DNA of 18,234 nt, from NCBI GenBank assembly GCA_041743485.1, contig JBGTMR010000347.1, positions 1 to 18,234 on the forward strand, in the 5' to 3' direction. A model generated the notes under the pieces. That model worked only from the letters and a program-made list of their open reading frames with translations. It did no database searches and had not been told where the DNA came from. This DNA is from JANDLT01 sp041743485 (GTDB lineage: Bacteria > Acidobacteriota > Blastocatellia > Pyrinomonadales > Pyrinomonadaceae). The first letter of the stretch is position 1. Every line of letters begins with the position of its first letter. Below, one piece after another: positions 7,147 through 14,627 of this stretch. The position numbers and the translations under genes are program-made.

Positions 7147-7987
7147 AAAAGCCTTCATAAACGACGTGCGCCGTTCCGGTTAAAAGCACTTCGTCATCCT
7201 GTTCACGCCATTCGACCGAGACTTTCCCGCCGGGCATTTCAACCTTCACCTGACGCGCGACTTTGCCGTGAGTGATGGCGGCGACGGCGGCGGCGGATGC
7301 TCCCGTGCCGGACGATTCGGTGACGCCGACGCCGCGCTCCCAAACGCGGGCTTCGATATAGTGGCGGTCGCGGATGCGGGCGAAGACGACGTTGGTGCGT
7401 TCGGGGAATGCGGTGTGCGTTTCGATTAAGCGTCCCGTCGCGCGCCAATCGAGTTCGTCAAAATCCTTCACGAAAACAACGGTGTTCGGGTTGCACATCT
7501 GAAGCGCGGTGATGGGAACGATGGTGTTTGCGACGGGCAAGGGATAATCGCGCACGCTCATTAACGGTTCGTCGGTCGTCATCGGAATGTCGCGGCTGGC
7601 AAATTTGGGTCGCCCGATTTCGGCGGTGAACGTGTAAGTTTCGGGCGCGTCATCGGGGCGTGTGTGGCGTTGGAAATGTTTGACTCCGCCGTGTGTCGCA
7701 AAACTCAACTCATCTTTGCGCCACAAGTTTCGATGATAAAGATACGCGGCGGCGCAGCGCGAACCGTTGCCCGACATCGCCGCTTCGCCGCCGTCGGGGT
7801 TGAATATGCGAAGTGAAAAATCGGCGTCAGTGGTTTCACCAATCACCGCGATGCCGTCCGCGCCCGCGCCCGTGTGACGCGCGCAAATCTCCTTTGCGAA
7901 CTCGCCGGGCGACGCGACGCCTTCGAGGTCGCGCCCGTCGCACACGATGTAATCGTTGCCGTAGCCGTGAAGTTTAGTGAAGCGCAT
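7136..7987 (-). CDS. dapF: Diaminopimelate epimerase family protein (DapF-like), both catalytic cysteines replaced by serine
   Basis: DapF interconverts LL- and meso-diaminopimelate for lysine and peptidoglycan synthesis using two cysteines as acid and base. The 283-residue product aligns along its length: MRFTKLHGYGNDYIV at the start, FNPDGGEAAMSGNGSRCAA at 63-80, and RVWERGVGVTESSGTGAS at 214-231. In E. coli the catalytic Cys73 precedes GNGARC and Cys217 precedes GSGA; here these are Ser72 (codon TCG) and Ser226 (codon TCC). The fold is clear, but epimerase activity is uncertain. An ATG-like start at 8008 would add residues encoded by the repeat at 7994-8065, so 7987 is preferred; there is no evident ribosome-binding site. 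The carboxypeptidase gene lies just upstream on the same strand. Confidence 0.88.
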   Translation of the reverse strand: MRFTKLHGYGNDYIVCDGRDLEGVASPGEFAKEICARHTGAGADGIAVIGETTDADFSLRIFNPDGGEAAMSGNGSRCAAAYLYHRNLWRKDELSFATHGGVKHFQRHTRPDDAPETYTFTAEIGRPKFASRDIPMTTDEPLMSVRDYPLPVANTIVPITALQMCNPNTVVFVKDFDELDWRATGRLIETHTAFPERTNVVFARIRDRHYIEARVWERGVGVTESSGTGASAAAVAAITHGKVARQVKVEMPGGKVSVEWREQDDEVLLTGTAHVVYEGFYSG

Positions 7988-7993
7988 AAGATG

Positions 7994-8065
7994 AATGACA
8001 AGTGGCAAGTGACGAGTGACAAGTTAGGAGTTTGTTTTACTCGTCATTTGTCACTCGCCACTGCC
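7994..8065. repeat. Imperfect inverted repeat of 7-base tandem units between dacB and dapF
   Basis: Heptamers AATGACA, AGTGGCA, AGTGACG, AGTGACA, AGTTAGG run from 7994 to 8028. On the opposite strand AGTGGCG, AGTGACA, AATGACG lie at about 8040-8062. The two halves pair as a 24-base stem with 20 matches and a short loop. The block starts within a few bases of the dacB stop (8068-8070) and ends 7 bases before the dapF start, occupying nearly the whole space between them, including where a ribosome-binding site would be expected. Confidence 0.75.
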
Positions 8066-8067
8066 TT

Positions 8068-9933
8068 TCAAGTTCTTCCGGTGAAGGAAGCGAGAAGGAC
8101 GGCGATGGCTTCGGTGAAATCTGTGCGCGCGTCGGTGTCCGTCGGGTAGTTGTTGATGAGCAAGGAAAAGGCGAGACGCTCGCCTGCTGCGGTCGTGACG
8201 TAGCCGCCGAGTGAAGTCGCGTTGCTGAGTGTTCCGGTTTTCGCTTGAACATTCCCGGCGGCAAGGGTGTTCTTCATGCGGTTGCGAAGCGTGCCGTCAA
8301 TGCCCGCAACCGGCAACGCATTGCGAAACGCGGTGCGAAGTTGCGCGGACGGATGCTTATCCATATAAGTCAACAAACGCACGACCGAATCGGCGGTGAT
8401 GCGGTCACTACGCGAAAGACCCGAACCGTCGGAATGAATCACCGTGCCGGGAATGATGCCCGCTTCGGTTAAGAAATTCTGCACGGCGGCGATGCCCGCG
8501 TCGGCGGATGTCGTGCGCGAAACGGTGTCCGGCATCGTGATGTTGGTCGCGTTGCCGAGTGCGCGGAGGATGAGTTCGGTATAAAGATTTTGACTCGGTT
8601 TGAGAGTCTGCGCGGCGATAGTCGAGAGCGCGGGTGATTGACGATTTGCCAGTTCGACGAGCGATGCGACGGGCGGCAGACTTCCGCGCGAGCGTGCGTC
8701 AACCGCGAGAGTTTTGCCGCTTACGCTGATGCCGCGACGGGTTAGAGCCTGACGCAAAAGCTGTGTGAACATCAGAGCCGGACGCGAGACGGCGAGGCTG
8801 CCGGAAAAATTTGTGCCGCCTAGAGGGAGTGAACCGTTGATTTCGATGACGTTGGAATTAAGCGGGCGATACACTTCCAAAAGGCGCGGCGTCCCGCGTT
8901 CGCTTGTCGTCGCGTTGTTGATAATCGTAGCGAACGGAAACGCGAACGGGTTTGTCGTCGGTGTGTTCGTAGTCGTGTTGGTCGCAGTCGTGTTTGATAG
9001 CGTCGCGTTCGATATTTGGTTGACGATTGCGCTTCCGTTACTTCTCTCGCCGTTTGTTCCGTCACCCTGTTTGTATCTGATTGAGACGAGCGATGAGGCA
9101 AGCGTTTCCGGTGTCACGATGCACGCATCGCCCGCGCGTCCGCCGGGTTTCACAACCAAGTCAAGCGCGTTGTCGTTGACGCTCAAAGCACTGACTTCCG
9201 CTCCGTAGTACCACTGAAGGTCGTCCCATTCCCAACCCGCACTTAACGGCGCACCGTTGAAAAAACTTTCATCGCCGATGATGTCGCCCGTGATGCGGCG
9301 CACGCCGGATGCCGCGATGTTCGCTGCAAACTCATCGAACGCGAGGAGCGTGTTGCCGTCGTAAAAGCGCGCCGCGAAGGTCGGGTCGCCGCGCCCGTAG
9401 ATGATAAGGTCGCCCGTCAAAGTTCCGTTCGTGTCCGGTTTCGTCGCGGCAAAGGCGGAAGTCTTAAAACGAAATTCGGGCGTGAGACGCGCGAGGGCGG
9501 CGGCGACGGTAAAGCTTTTCATGTTCGATGCCGGAGTCAAAAGCTTTCCGGCGTTATCTTCGTAAATGACTTTGCCGGTATCGAGTGACACGATTTTGAC
9601 TCCCGTGCTGGCGGCGGCGAACGACGGGCGGCGCACGATGTTGCTAATGCGCGCAGCTAAATCAACAACTGTCTGCGGCGCGTTCGCGGTCGAAGGGCGC
9701 GGCGTGGGAGTCGGAGAAGGCGTGACGACGGGCGACGGTGTGAAGGGCGAAGGGGTCGGAGAAGGTGCGGGCGTCGGTGAAGTTTGTGGCGGTGGAACGG
9801 CGCGGCGTTCACGTTGTCGGGTTGGCGATGTAACTTGCGCGGCGACGAATAAAAGCGCGGGTGACGTTTGATAAAACGATGCGACGAGCAGCCATGTGAT
9901 GAGAAGACGTGTGGTGCGATTCGGGTTTTTCAT
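8068..9933 (-). CDS. dacB: D-alanyl-D-alanine carboxypeptidase/endopeptidase, PBP4 type (peptidase S13)
   Basis: PBP4-type enzymes trim the terminal D-Ala and cut cross-links of peptidoglycan in the periplasm. The 621-residue product has a signal peptide (1-32), a Pro/Thr/Ser linker (47-80, repeated PTPSP units) and then the S13 domain. Active-site motifs are SNMK (Ser136, Lys139), DGSGLSRSD at 502-510 and KTG at 565-567. Residues about 290-347 form an Asn/Thr/Ser-rich low-complexity insertion (TTATNTTTNTPTTN). Starting at 9933 (ATG) gives a proper signal peptide; the longer frame to 9990 only translates an AT-rich repeat. No strong ribosome-binding site is visible. The DapF-like gene follows 80 bases downstream. 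Confidence 0.92.
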   Translation of the reverse strand: MKNPNRTTRLLITWLLVASFYQTSPALLFVAAQVTSPTRQRERRAVPPPQTSPTPAPSPTPSPFTPSPVVTPSPTPTPRPSTANAPQTVVDLAARISNIVRRPSFAAASTGVKIVSLDTGKVIYEDNAGKLLTPASNMKSFTVAAALARLTPEFRFKTSAFAATKPDTNGTLTGDLIIYGRGDPTFAARFYDGNTLLAFDEFAANIAASGVRRITGDIIGDESFFNGAPLSAGWEWDDLQWYYGAEVSALSVNDNALDLVVKPGGRAGDACIVTPETLASSLVSIRYKQGDGTNGERSNGSAIVNQISNATLSNTTATNTTTNTPTTNPFAFPFATIINNATTSERGTPRLLEVYRPLNSNVIEINGSLPLGGTNFSGSLAVSRPALMFTQLLRQALTRRGISVSGKTLAVDARSRGSLPPVASLVELANRQSPALSTIAAQTLKPSQNLYTELILRALGNATNITMPDTVSRTTSADAGIAAVQNFLTEAGIIPGTVIHSDGSGLSRSDRITADSVVRLLTYMDKHPSAQLRTAFRNALPVAGIDGTLRNRMKNTLAAGNVQAKTGTLSNATSLGGYVTTAAGERLAFSLLINNYPTDTDARTDFTEAIAVLLASFTGRT

Positions 9934-9965
9934 ATATAGGTTTTCTGGATGAATTGTGGAATTTG

Positions 9966-9977
9966 AGATTTCAAATT
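9966..9977. repeat. AGATTTCAAATT element upstream of dacB
   Basis: This 12-mer is identical to 2451-2462 upstream of the caspase gene and lies in the same orientation relative to the gene, 33 bases before the dacB ATG. It overlaps the palindrome TCAAATTTGA (9971-9980). It is likely a dispersed AT-rich repeat; a regulatory role is possible but unproven. Confidence 0.4.
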
Positions 9978-10053
9978 TGAGATTGAACATAGAAAAACAA
10001 CGTCAAAACCACTGCGAATCATTTCCGAAAGCTATAGTGGGTGAATGATGACA

Positions 10054-11079
10054 TTAAAAATCTAAGCTTTCGCCCGTCTCGAATGAGCGACGCAGTTCAT
10101 CAGGTGAAGCGGTCGCCGTGCCGACTTTGCCGACGACGATTCCGGCTGCGTGGTTGGCTAAAATCGCGGCTTCACGAAGCGTCGCACCGCACGCGAGGCT
10201 TAAACCGAGTGTGGCGATAACGGTGTCGCCCGCCCCCGTCACATCATAAACTTCACGCGCGACGGTGTGGACAAACGACGGCGCACCGTCTTCTTCCAAC
10301 AACATCATGCCGTGTTCGCCGCGCGTGACGAGAACCGCATGACACGCGAGTCGGCGACGTATCAACCCTGCGGCGTGCGCGATGCCGTCGTCGGTCGCGT
10401 CATCGGTGTCGGTGAATTTCAGTGCTTCGTGGTGGTTCGGCGTGATGAGCGTCGCCGGATGATAGTGCGGGAAGTTTCTCGATTTCGGGTCAATTAAGGT
10501 CGGCACATTTCTTTCGCGCGCGAAGGCGAGAACGCGATTAAGTACGGCGGGCGTGACCGCGCCTTTGTCGTAATCCGAAACGATAAACGCATCGGCGCGC
10601 GTCAACGAATCTTCGATGCGTGCGATGATTTGCATTTCGATGTCTTTTGAAACGGGCGTGCGCGTTTCGCGGTCGGCGCGCACGACAAGTTGATTGTGCG
10701 CGATGATGCGCGTCTTGAGGGTCGTCGGGCGCGTTTCATCAATGATGCAACTTCCGCCCGCATCGTGTGCGCCGACGCGCGCGAGTTCCGCGCATAATCT
10801 TTCGCCCGCTCTGTCATGTCCTGTCACGCCGACGACTTCCGCCGCCCCGCCGAGCGCGATGACATTGGCAAGTACATTCGCCGCACCGCCGAGACGAATG
10901 GATTCGCGCCGTATATCCACGACCGGCACGGGTGCTTCCGGCGAGATGCGCGTCACGTCGCCCCACACAAACTCATCAAGCATCACATCGCCATAGATGA
11001 CAATGCGGCAGTTGCTCATCGCATGTATAAGACCGGCGAGACGTTTGCTCGCGTGTGTACTCTCTGGGGAGTTTTTCAC
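10054..11079 (-). CDS. rfaE1: D-glycero-beta-D-manno-heptose-7-phosphate kinase (RfaE domain I, PfkB family)
   Basis: The enzyme phosphorylates C1 of heptose 7-phosphate using ATP, a cytoplasmic step toward ADP-heptose for lipopolysaccharide core. From the GTG at 11079 it has 341 residues. Visible motifs are GDVMLDEFVWG (30-40), ISPEAPVPVV (45-54), the substrate-side GGAANVLAN (64-72) and DVTGAGDTVIA (279-289) with catalytic Asp285. The cytidylyltransferase domain of bifunctional HldE is absent. The GTG overlaps the upstream TGA as GTGA, implying translational coupling, and yields the helix normally found before the first strand; an internal ATG at 11019 is the alternative. Confidence 0.88.
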   Translation of the reverse strand: MKNSPESTHASKRLAGLIHAMSNCRIVIYGDVMLDEFVWGDVTRISPEAPVPVVDIRRESIRLGGAANVLANVIALGGAAEVVGVTGHDRAGERLCAELARVGAHDAGGSCIIDETRPTTLKTRIIAHNQLVVRADRETRTPVSKDIEMQIIARIEDSLTRADAFIVSDYDKGAVTPAVLNRVLAFARERNVPTLIDPKSRNFPHYHPATLITPNHHEALKFTDTDDATDDGIAHAAGLIRRRLACHAVLVTRGEHGMMLLEEDGAPSFVHTVAREVYDVTGAGDTVIATLGLSLACGATLREAAILANHAAGIVVGKVGTATASPDELRRSFETGESLDF

Positions 11080-11333
11080 AGGTTTTCGTTTAGCAGCAGC
11101 GCAATGATAATTGTGGGCAGTAACACCGTGCCGAGTCCACCGACAATGATGCACCACCAAGCCATTTTAATACCGCTTACCTCAGCGTCAGATTGTTTGA
11201 TTATCCTTCTCGCTTTAAGACCCAATACAAGAGCAATCATGGAAGCAATACCACCGACGCCAAGGATTGATAAAACAAATCCATACGCGAGCATCTTACT
11301 GACACGGAGTTGTTCATTCAGCTCGGGAGACAT
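11076..11333 (-). CDS. Small two-helix membrane protein, DUF4190-like
   Basis: The protein has 85 residues with two strong membrane segments, about 15-38 (AYGFVLSILGVGGIASMIAL) and 57-80 (MAWWCIIVGGLGTVLLPTII), joined by a basic loop (KARRIIKQSDAE). This pattern, with a small-residue-rich hairpin around GLKARRI, resembles DUF4190 proteins, whose function is not known to me. Its start overlaps the GT9 gene by 16 bases and its stop overlaps the kinase start by 4. The DNA is visibly AT-richer than both flanking genes, which suggests later insertion into the cluster. Confidence 0.7.
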   Translation of the reverse strand: MSPELNEQLRVSKMLAYGFVLSILGVGGIASMIALVLGLKARRIIKQSDAEVSGIKMAWWCIIVGGLGTVLLPTIIIALLLNENL

Positions 11334-12493
11334 GCCTTCATCTCTAAATGTATAGATGCTAAGTGGTTTCTATCTTCGCGCTTCGCCACTCTGTCAATTG
11401 CCGCCATAACACGTTCAACCGTCACACGTTTGATACATTCCGGTTCGTCGAACGCAAGACACTCATAACCCGCGCACGGTTGACACGGCATCTCTTCGCG
11501 CACGACTTCAACGGGAACGTCGCGGTTCGGCATCCAAGGTCGCCAGTGCGCGACGTTCGATGAACCGAAGATGACGACGGAAGGCGTGCGGACGGCGGCG
11601 GCGATGTGCGCGATGCCGCTGTCATTGCCGACAAAGACTTGCGCGCGCGCGGCGAGGGCGGTGACTTCCGGCAACGTCAAATCATCAAAGGCGATGAGGG
11701 AAACGCGGCTTAGGGCGCGAAGTTTTTCGAGCGTCGTGCGCTCATGCTTCGCGGCGAGAGCGACGATTTTAAGTTTGTGCGCGGCGAGATGTTCCGCGAT
11801 GCGGGCGAAGTTTTCGGTTGCCCATTGCTTCGTATCGAACGCCGCCGCCGGATGAAGCAACGCGATGTCGTCATCGGCATTGATGCCGCGCGCGTCGAGT
11901 TTTCGTGTGATGTTCGTGTCGGCTTCATGCGTCACGGTTAAGCGTGTCGGGATGAACCCAGTGACGGGAACACCGACCGATGCGACGATTGCGAGTTGTT
12001 GTTCGACCGAGTGAAGCGGGTTTCTTTCCCACAACGCGGCGGCGGGTTCGGCGCGGTGATTATGAAGAAAGCCGTATTGATAATCACGAAAACCTACGCG
12101 ATGCGGCGCGCCCGTCGCGCGTGTGAGAAGCGTCGCGGTCGTCCCGCCGTGCAGGTTGAAAACGACATCGTATTTTCTCTGCCTTAGCCCGCGCACAGCG
12201 CGCACGCGGTTCATCGTATCGCCGCGCCGTATCGTCACGACTTCATCAATATCGGTGTGTCCGGTGAGAAGCGGCGCAACCCAATCTTCGAGCAGAATAT
12301 CAATCTTTGCTTCGGGCAGAAAACGACGCAGTGCGGCGAGCGTCGGCGTCGTTAAAACCGTGTCACCGATAGAGCGCAAACGCACGACAAGCACGCGGCG
12401 CACACGCGCCCAATCAAAAGGCGCGGCGGCAAGTGTATGCCACGCCGAAAGTTTATCGGGTTCGTGATGCGTTTGATGATGAAAGTTATGCAC
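11318..12493 (-). CDS. Glycosyltransferase family 9 (ADP-heptose:LPS heptosyltransferase-like)
   Basis: GT9 enzymes transfer heptose from ADP-heptose to the inner core of lipopolysaccharide at the cytoplasmic face of the inner membrane. The 391-residue product shows VLVVRLRSIGDTVLTTP (34-50), LHPAA then KQW (213-224), and the nucleotide-binding GNDSGIAHIAAA (289-300). A cysteine cluster (Cys337, 340, 345, 353) matches the C-terminal pattern seen in many GT9 proteins. The start is uncertain: the frame opens with GTG at 12493, 14 bases after the Trm112-like stop, without a ribosome-binding site, and the family usually begins just before residue 30. The C-terminal tail after about residue 370 overlaps the AT-rich downstream gene and may be non-native. 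Confidence 0.88.
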   Translation of the reverse strand: MHNFHHQTHHEPDKLSAWHTLAAAPFDWARVRRVLVVRLRSIGDTVLTTPTLAALRRFLPEAKIDILLEDWVAPLLTGHTDIDEVVTIRRGDTMNRVRAVRGLRQRKYDVVFNLHGGTTATLLTRATGAPHRVGFRDYQYGFLHNHRAEPAAALWERNPLHSVEQQLAIVASVGVPVTGFIPTRLTVTHEADTNITRKLDARGINADDDIALLHPAAAFDTKQWATENFARIAEHLAAHKLKIVALAAKHERTTLEKLRALSRVSLIAFDDLTLPEVTALAARAQVFVGNDSGIAHIAAAVRTPSVVIFGSSNVAHWRPWMPNRDVPVEVVREEMPCQPCAGYECLAFDEPECIKRVTVERVMAAIDRVAKREDRNHLASIHLEMKACLPS

Positions 12494-12507
12494 GGAGAAT
12501 TTAGACT

Positions 12508-12687
12508 TTATACCGTCACGTCTTCAATAACAGCCTCGTCAATCAACATCACGGGAATATCGTCGCGCACCGGATACACGCGATGACACGCGACGCATTT
12601 AAGACCTCCACCGTCGCGCACGATTTCAACTTTAGCTTTGCACGCCGGACACGCCAAGATTTCCAATAGTTCCGCACTTATCGCCAT
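12508..12687 (-). CDS. Trm112/YcaR-like zinc-ribbon protein (59 residues)
   Basis: This short frame starts with ATG at 12687 (MAISAELLEILACPACKAKV). It has paired CxxC motifs, Cys13/Cys16 and Cys31/Cys34, followed by CHRVYPVRDDIPVML, the Trm112 (UPF0434) signature. Family length is about 55-65 residues, so it is complete. AAGGAG lies 12 bases upstream, a rather long spacing. In E. coli the homologue YcaR sits beside lpxK and kdsB, so its place before a heptosyltransferase fits known context. The eukaryotic homologue activates methyltransferases; the bacterial role is not settled. It lies 50 bases after the P450 gene and 14 before the GT9 gene. Confidence 0.9.
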   Translation of the reverse strand: MAISAELLEILACPACKAKVEIVRDGGGLKCVACHRVYPVRDDIPVMLIDEAVIEDVTV

Positions 12688-12737
12688 GTTGTTTTGATGC
12701 TCCTTAATCTATTTCAACCCGGACAAAGTAGCGTGTC

Positions 12738-14117
12738 TCACTTGCGCGCGTAAAGCGTGACCGGAATGCCGTGCTTCGGGCGTAAGGTGATGCGCGGTTG
12801 GAGTTCAGGTGTGAAATCCTTTGCGACTTCCACACGCCAGCGCGCCGCGAGTGTCGCCATTACGAGAATCGCTTCCGTCCACGCGAAGCCGTCGCCGATG
12901 CAACGCCGCGCCCCGCCACCGAAAGGAAAGTAAGCGAACTGCGGACGTGTGCCGCGCGCGTCCGCAGCCCACCGTTCGGGACGAAAGGCGTGCGGTTCAT
13001 CATAATATCGGGCGTCGTGGTGCATGACGTACTGACTCATGATGACGAGTGTGCCGGGCGGCACGGTGTATTCTCCGAGCGTGGTTTCTCTGATTGATAA
13101 ACGCCCGACGGCATACGCGGGCGGGCGCACGCGCAAGACTTCGGACAAAAGCATTTCGGTATAAACAAGGCTCGGCACATCGGCGGGCGTCGGCAATCGT
13201 CCGTCAAGCACGCGGTCGAGTTCTTCATGCAAACCCTCTTCGGCTTCGGGGTTAACGGCGAGCATGTACCACGCGAACGCGAGCCAGTTGGCGGTCGTTT
13301 CGTGTCCGGCGAGAAATAAGGTCAAAGCTTCATCACGAATCTGTACATCGCTCATCCGGTTGTCATGCGTCGCATCATCGGTGTTCGCATTCGCTTCTTC
13401 GTCCTGTGCGAGAAGTAACATCGAAAGTAAATCGCCCGCATCTTCCCTTGATGCGCGACGCTCGTTGATGATGCGGTAAATCACCGCGTCGAGTTGCGCC
13501 CGCGCTTGACGAAAGCGACGCGCGACGGGCAACGGTAAATTCTCCAAGACTTCGGAGAACGGCAACATCATATAACCGAACATGCCGAGTAGGTTTGAAA
13601 GTGCCGCTCCGACTTCATCGGCTTCGGCTTCGGTGTTCGCTCCGAACAAGGTTTTGCCGACTATGGCGAGCGTCAAACGATTCATCTCGCGCGCAATGTC
13701 AACCTGCATTCCGTCGTGCCAACGCACACCGAAATTTGCGGCATACTCAATCATCACTTCGCCGTAACCCGCGATGCGTGCGCGGTGAAACGCGGGTTGG
13801 ACGAGACGACGTTGGCGGCGATGCACGGGATTCTCACTTGTCAATAAACCTTCGCCGAGCAATCGCTTCGCCCTCTGAAGCACGCGCCCTTTGACGTAAT
13901 CGTCTTGATGTGTGACGAGTACGTCGCGGATTAAGTCCGGGTGGTTGATGAAATAAACACTCTGCCCGCCCATCTTGAAATACGAAATATCGCCGTAGTC
14001 GCGCGCAAGGTCAGACATAAACTTGAGCGTGTCGCGCTGAAACGCGAACAGGTTTTTGCCCGGTATGACCCATCGTGTTCCCGGCGGGCGGATAAGTTTT
14101 GGCATTGAGTGTTGCAT
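12738..14117 (-). CDS. Cytochrome P450
   Basis: A soluble bacterial P450 of 459 residues from the ATG at 14117; a TTG at 14132 and an ATG at 14105 are alternatives. Landmarks: helix-C region WxxxR-like HRRQRRLVQPAF (99-110), the I-helix oxygen-binding motif LAGHETT (269-275), the K-helix EVLR (326-329), FRPERW (378-383), and the heme loop FPFGGGARRCIGDGFA with thiolate Cys406. All catalytic features are intact. There is no transmembrane anchor or fused reductase, so separate ferredoxin partners are needed; none is encoded here. Substrate is unknown. It heads the cluster that continues with Trm112, GT9 and the heptose kinase, but the 50-base gap leaves co-transcription open. Confidence 0.93.
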   Translation of the reverse strand: MQHSMPKLIRPPGTRWVIPGKNLFAFQRDTLKFMSDLARDYGDISYFKMGGQSVYFINHPDLIRDVLVTHQDDYVKGRVLQRAKRLLGEGLLTSENPVHRRQRRLVQPAFHRARIAGYGEVMIEYAANFGVRWHDGMQVDIAREMNRLTLAIVGKTLFGANTEAEADEVGAALSNLLGMFGYMMLPFSEVLENLPLPVARRFRQARAQLDAVIYRIINERRASREDAGDLLSMLLLAQDEEANANTDDATHDNRMSDVQIRDEALTLFLAGHETTANWLAFAWYMLAVNPEAEEGLHEELDRVLDGRLPTPADVPSLVYTEMLLSEVLRVRPPAYAVGRLSIRETTLGEYTVPPGTLVIMSQYVMHHDARYYDEPHAFRPERWAADARGTRPQFAYFPFGGGARRCIGDGFAWTEAILVMATLAARWRVEVAKDFTPELQPRITLRPKHGIPVTLYARK

Positions 14118-14146
14118 AATCTTTACTGTCAAATTGCTTTCGCCAA

Positions 14147-14512
14147 ATGGAATGTATAGGTATGAATGAACAATATAGAAATTTTGCCCAAAGCCTTAAC
14201 CCCGTTGAAAATAGACTGTTTGAAATCCTCAAAGTTGAAAAGACCGAAGATGAGTTGAAAGTTTTTCTTGGCGCGAGCGAGCCACGACTCTTTTACAAAT
14301 GCGTTCATTTTCGAGGCGTAACAAACTTCGTCACATACCTCTTTGATGATGAGGACACAGGTGAATTGCCTCAGACTTTTAACTCCTTTGATTATATTGA
14401 TGCTTCTCAAAATGAAGAGACATATGATTGGATACTGCTAGGTGATGAATCCGAGTGGTCATTTACCGCTCCGTATCCTGAAGTAAGTTGCAAATCGGTA
14501 GGCGAAATCTAA
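14147..14512 (+). CDS. Hypothetical acidic protein, AT-rich gene
   Basis: The frame encodes 121 residues from ATG 14147, or 116 from ATG 14162; neither has a good ribosome-binding site. The product is acidic and aromatic-rich (YLFDDEDTGEL, FDYIDASQNEETYDWILL) and has no signal peptide, membrane segment or family I know. The DNA is clearly AT-richer than its neighbours and uses codons such as TTT, AAA and GAA freely, suggesting acquisition. An overlapping minus-strand frame (14129-14410) is judged less protein-like. The gene diverges from the P450 gene with about 30 bases between starts. Confidence 0.5.
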   Translation: MECIGMNEQYRNFAQSLNPVENRLFEILKVEKTEDELKVFLGASEPRLFYKCVHFRGVTNFVTYLFDDEDTGELPQTFNSFDYIDASQNEETYDWILLGDESEWSFTAPYPEVSCKSVGEI

Positions 14513-14563
14513 CGATGCCAACAATGAATTAACTTTGCCAATCGTTCGCCACAGCAACGGCTT

Positions 14564-14572
14564 TGTTATTAT
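14564..14572 (+). promoter_or_regulatory. Candidate extended -10 promoter for the gene at 14628
   Basis: TGTTATTAT fits TG-N-TATAAT with one mismatch. Transcription would start near 14579, giving a leader of about 50 bases to the ATG at 14628. A -35 box is poor (TTCGCC with 16-base spacing). It supports the shorter of the two possible starts. Confidence 0.3.
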
Positions 14573-14627
14573 AGCGCGCGAAAAGCCGAACCGATTCTTA
14601 CCGCCCAACCGTCGAAAGCGAAATTGT

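Noticed and set aside
10026..10072. 8-base inverted repeat at the end of the heptose kinase gene
   Set aside because: Short stem, long loop, one arm within coding sequence and no T-run; chance is sufficient.
10816..11355. 179-codon plus-strand frame across the kinase and membrane-protein genes
   Set aside because: Antisense to two better-supported genes and without similarity to known proteins.
14129..14410. 93-codon minus-strand frame overlapping the AT-rich hypothetical gene
   Set aside because: The plus-strand frame is longer and has a more protein-like composition; the minus frame would also overlap the P450 start. Not fully excluded.
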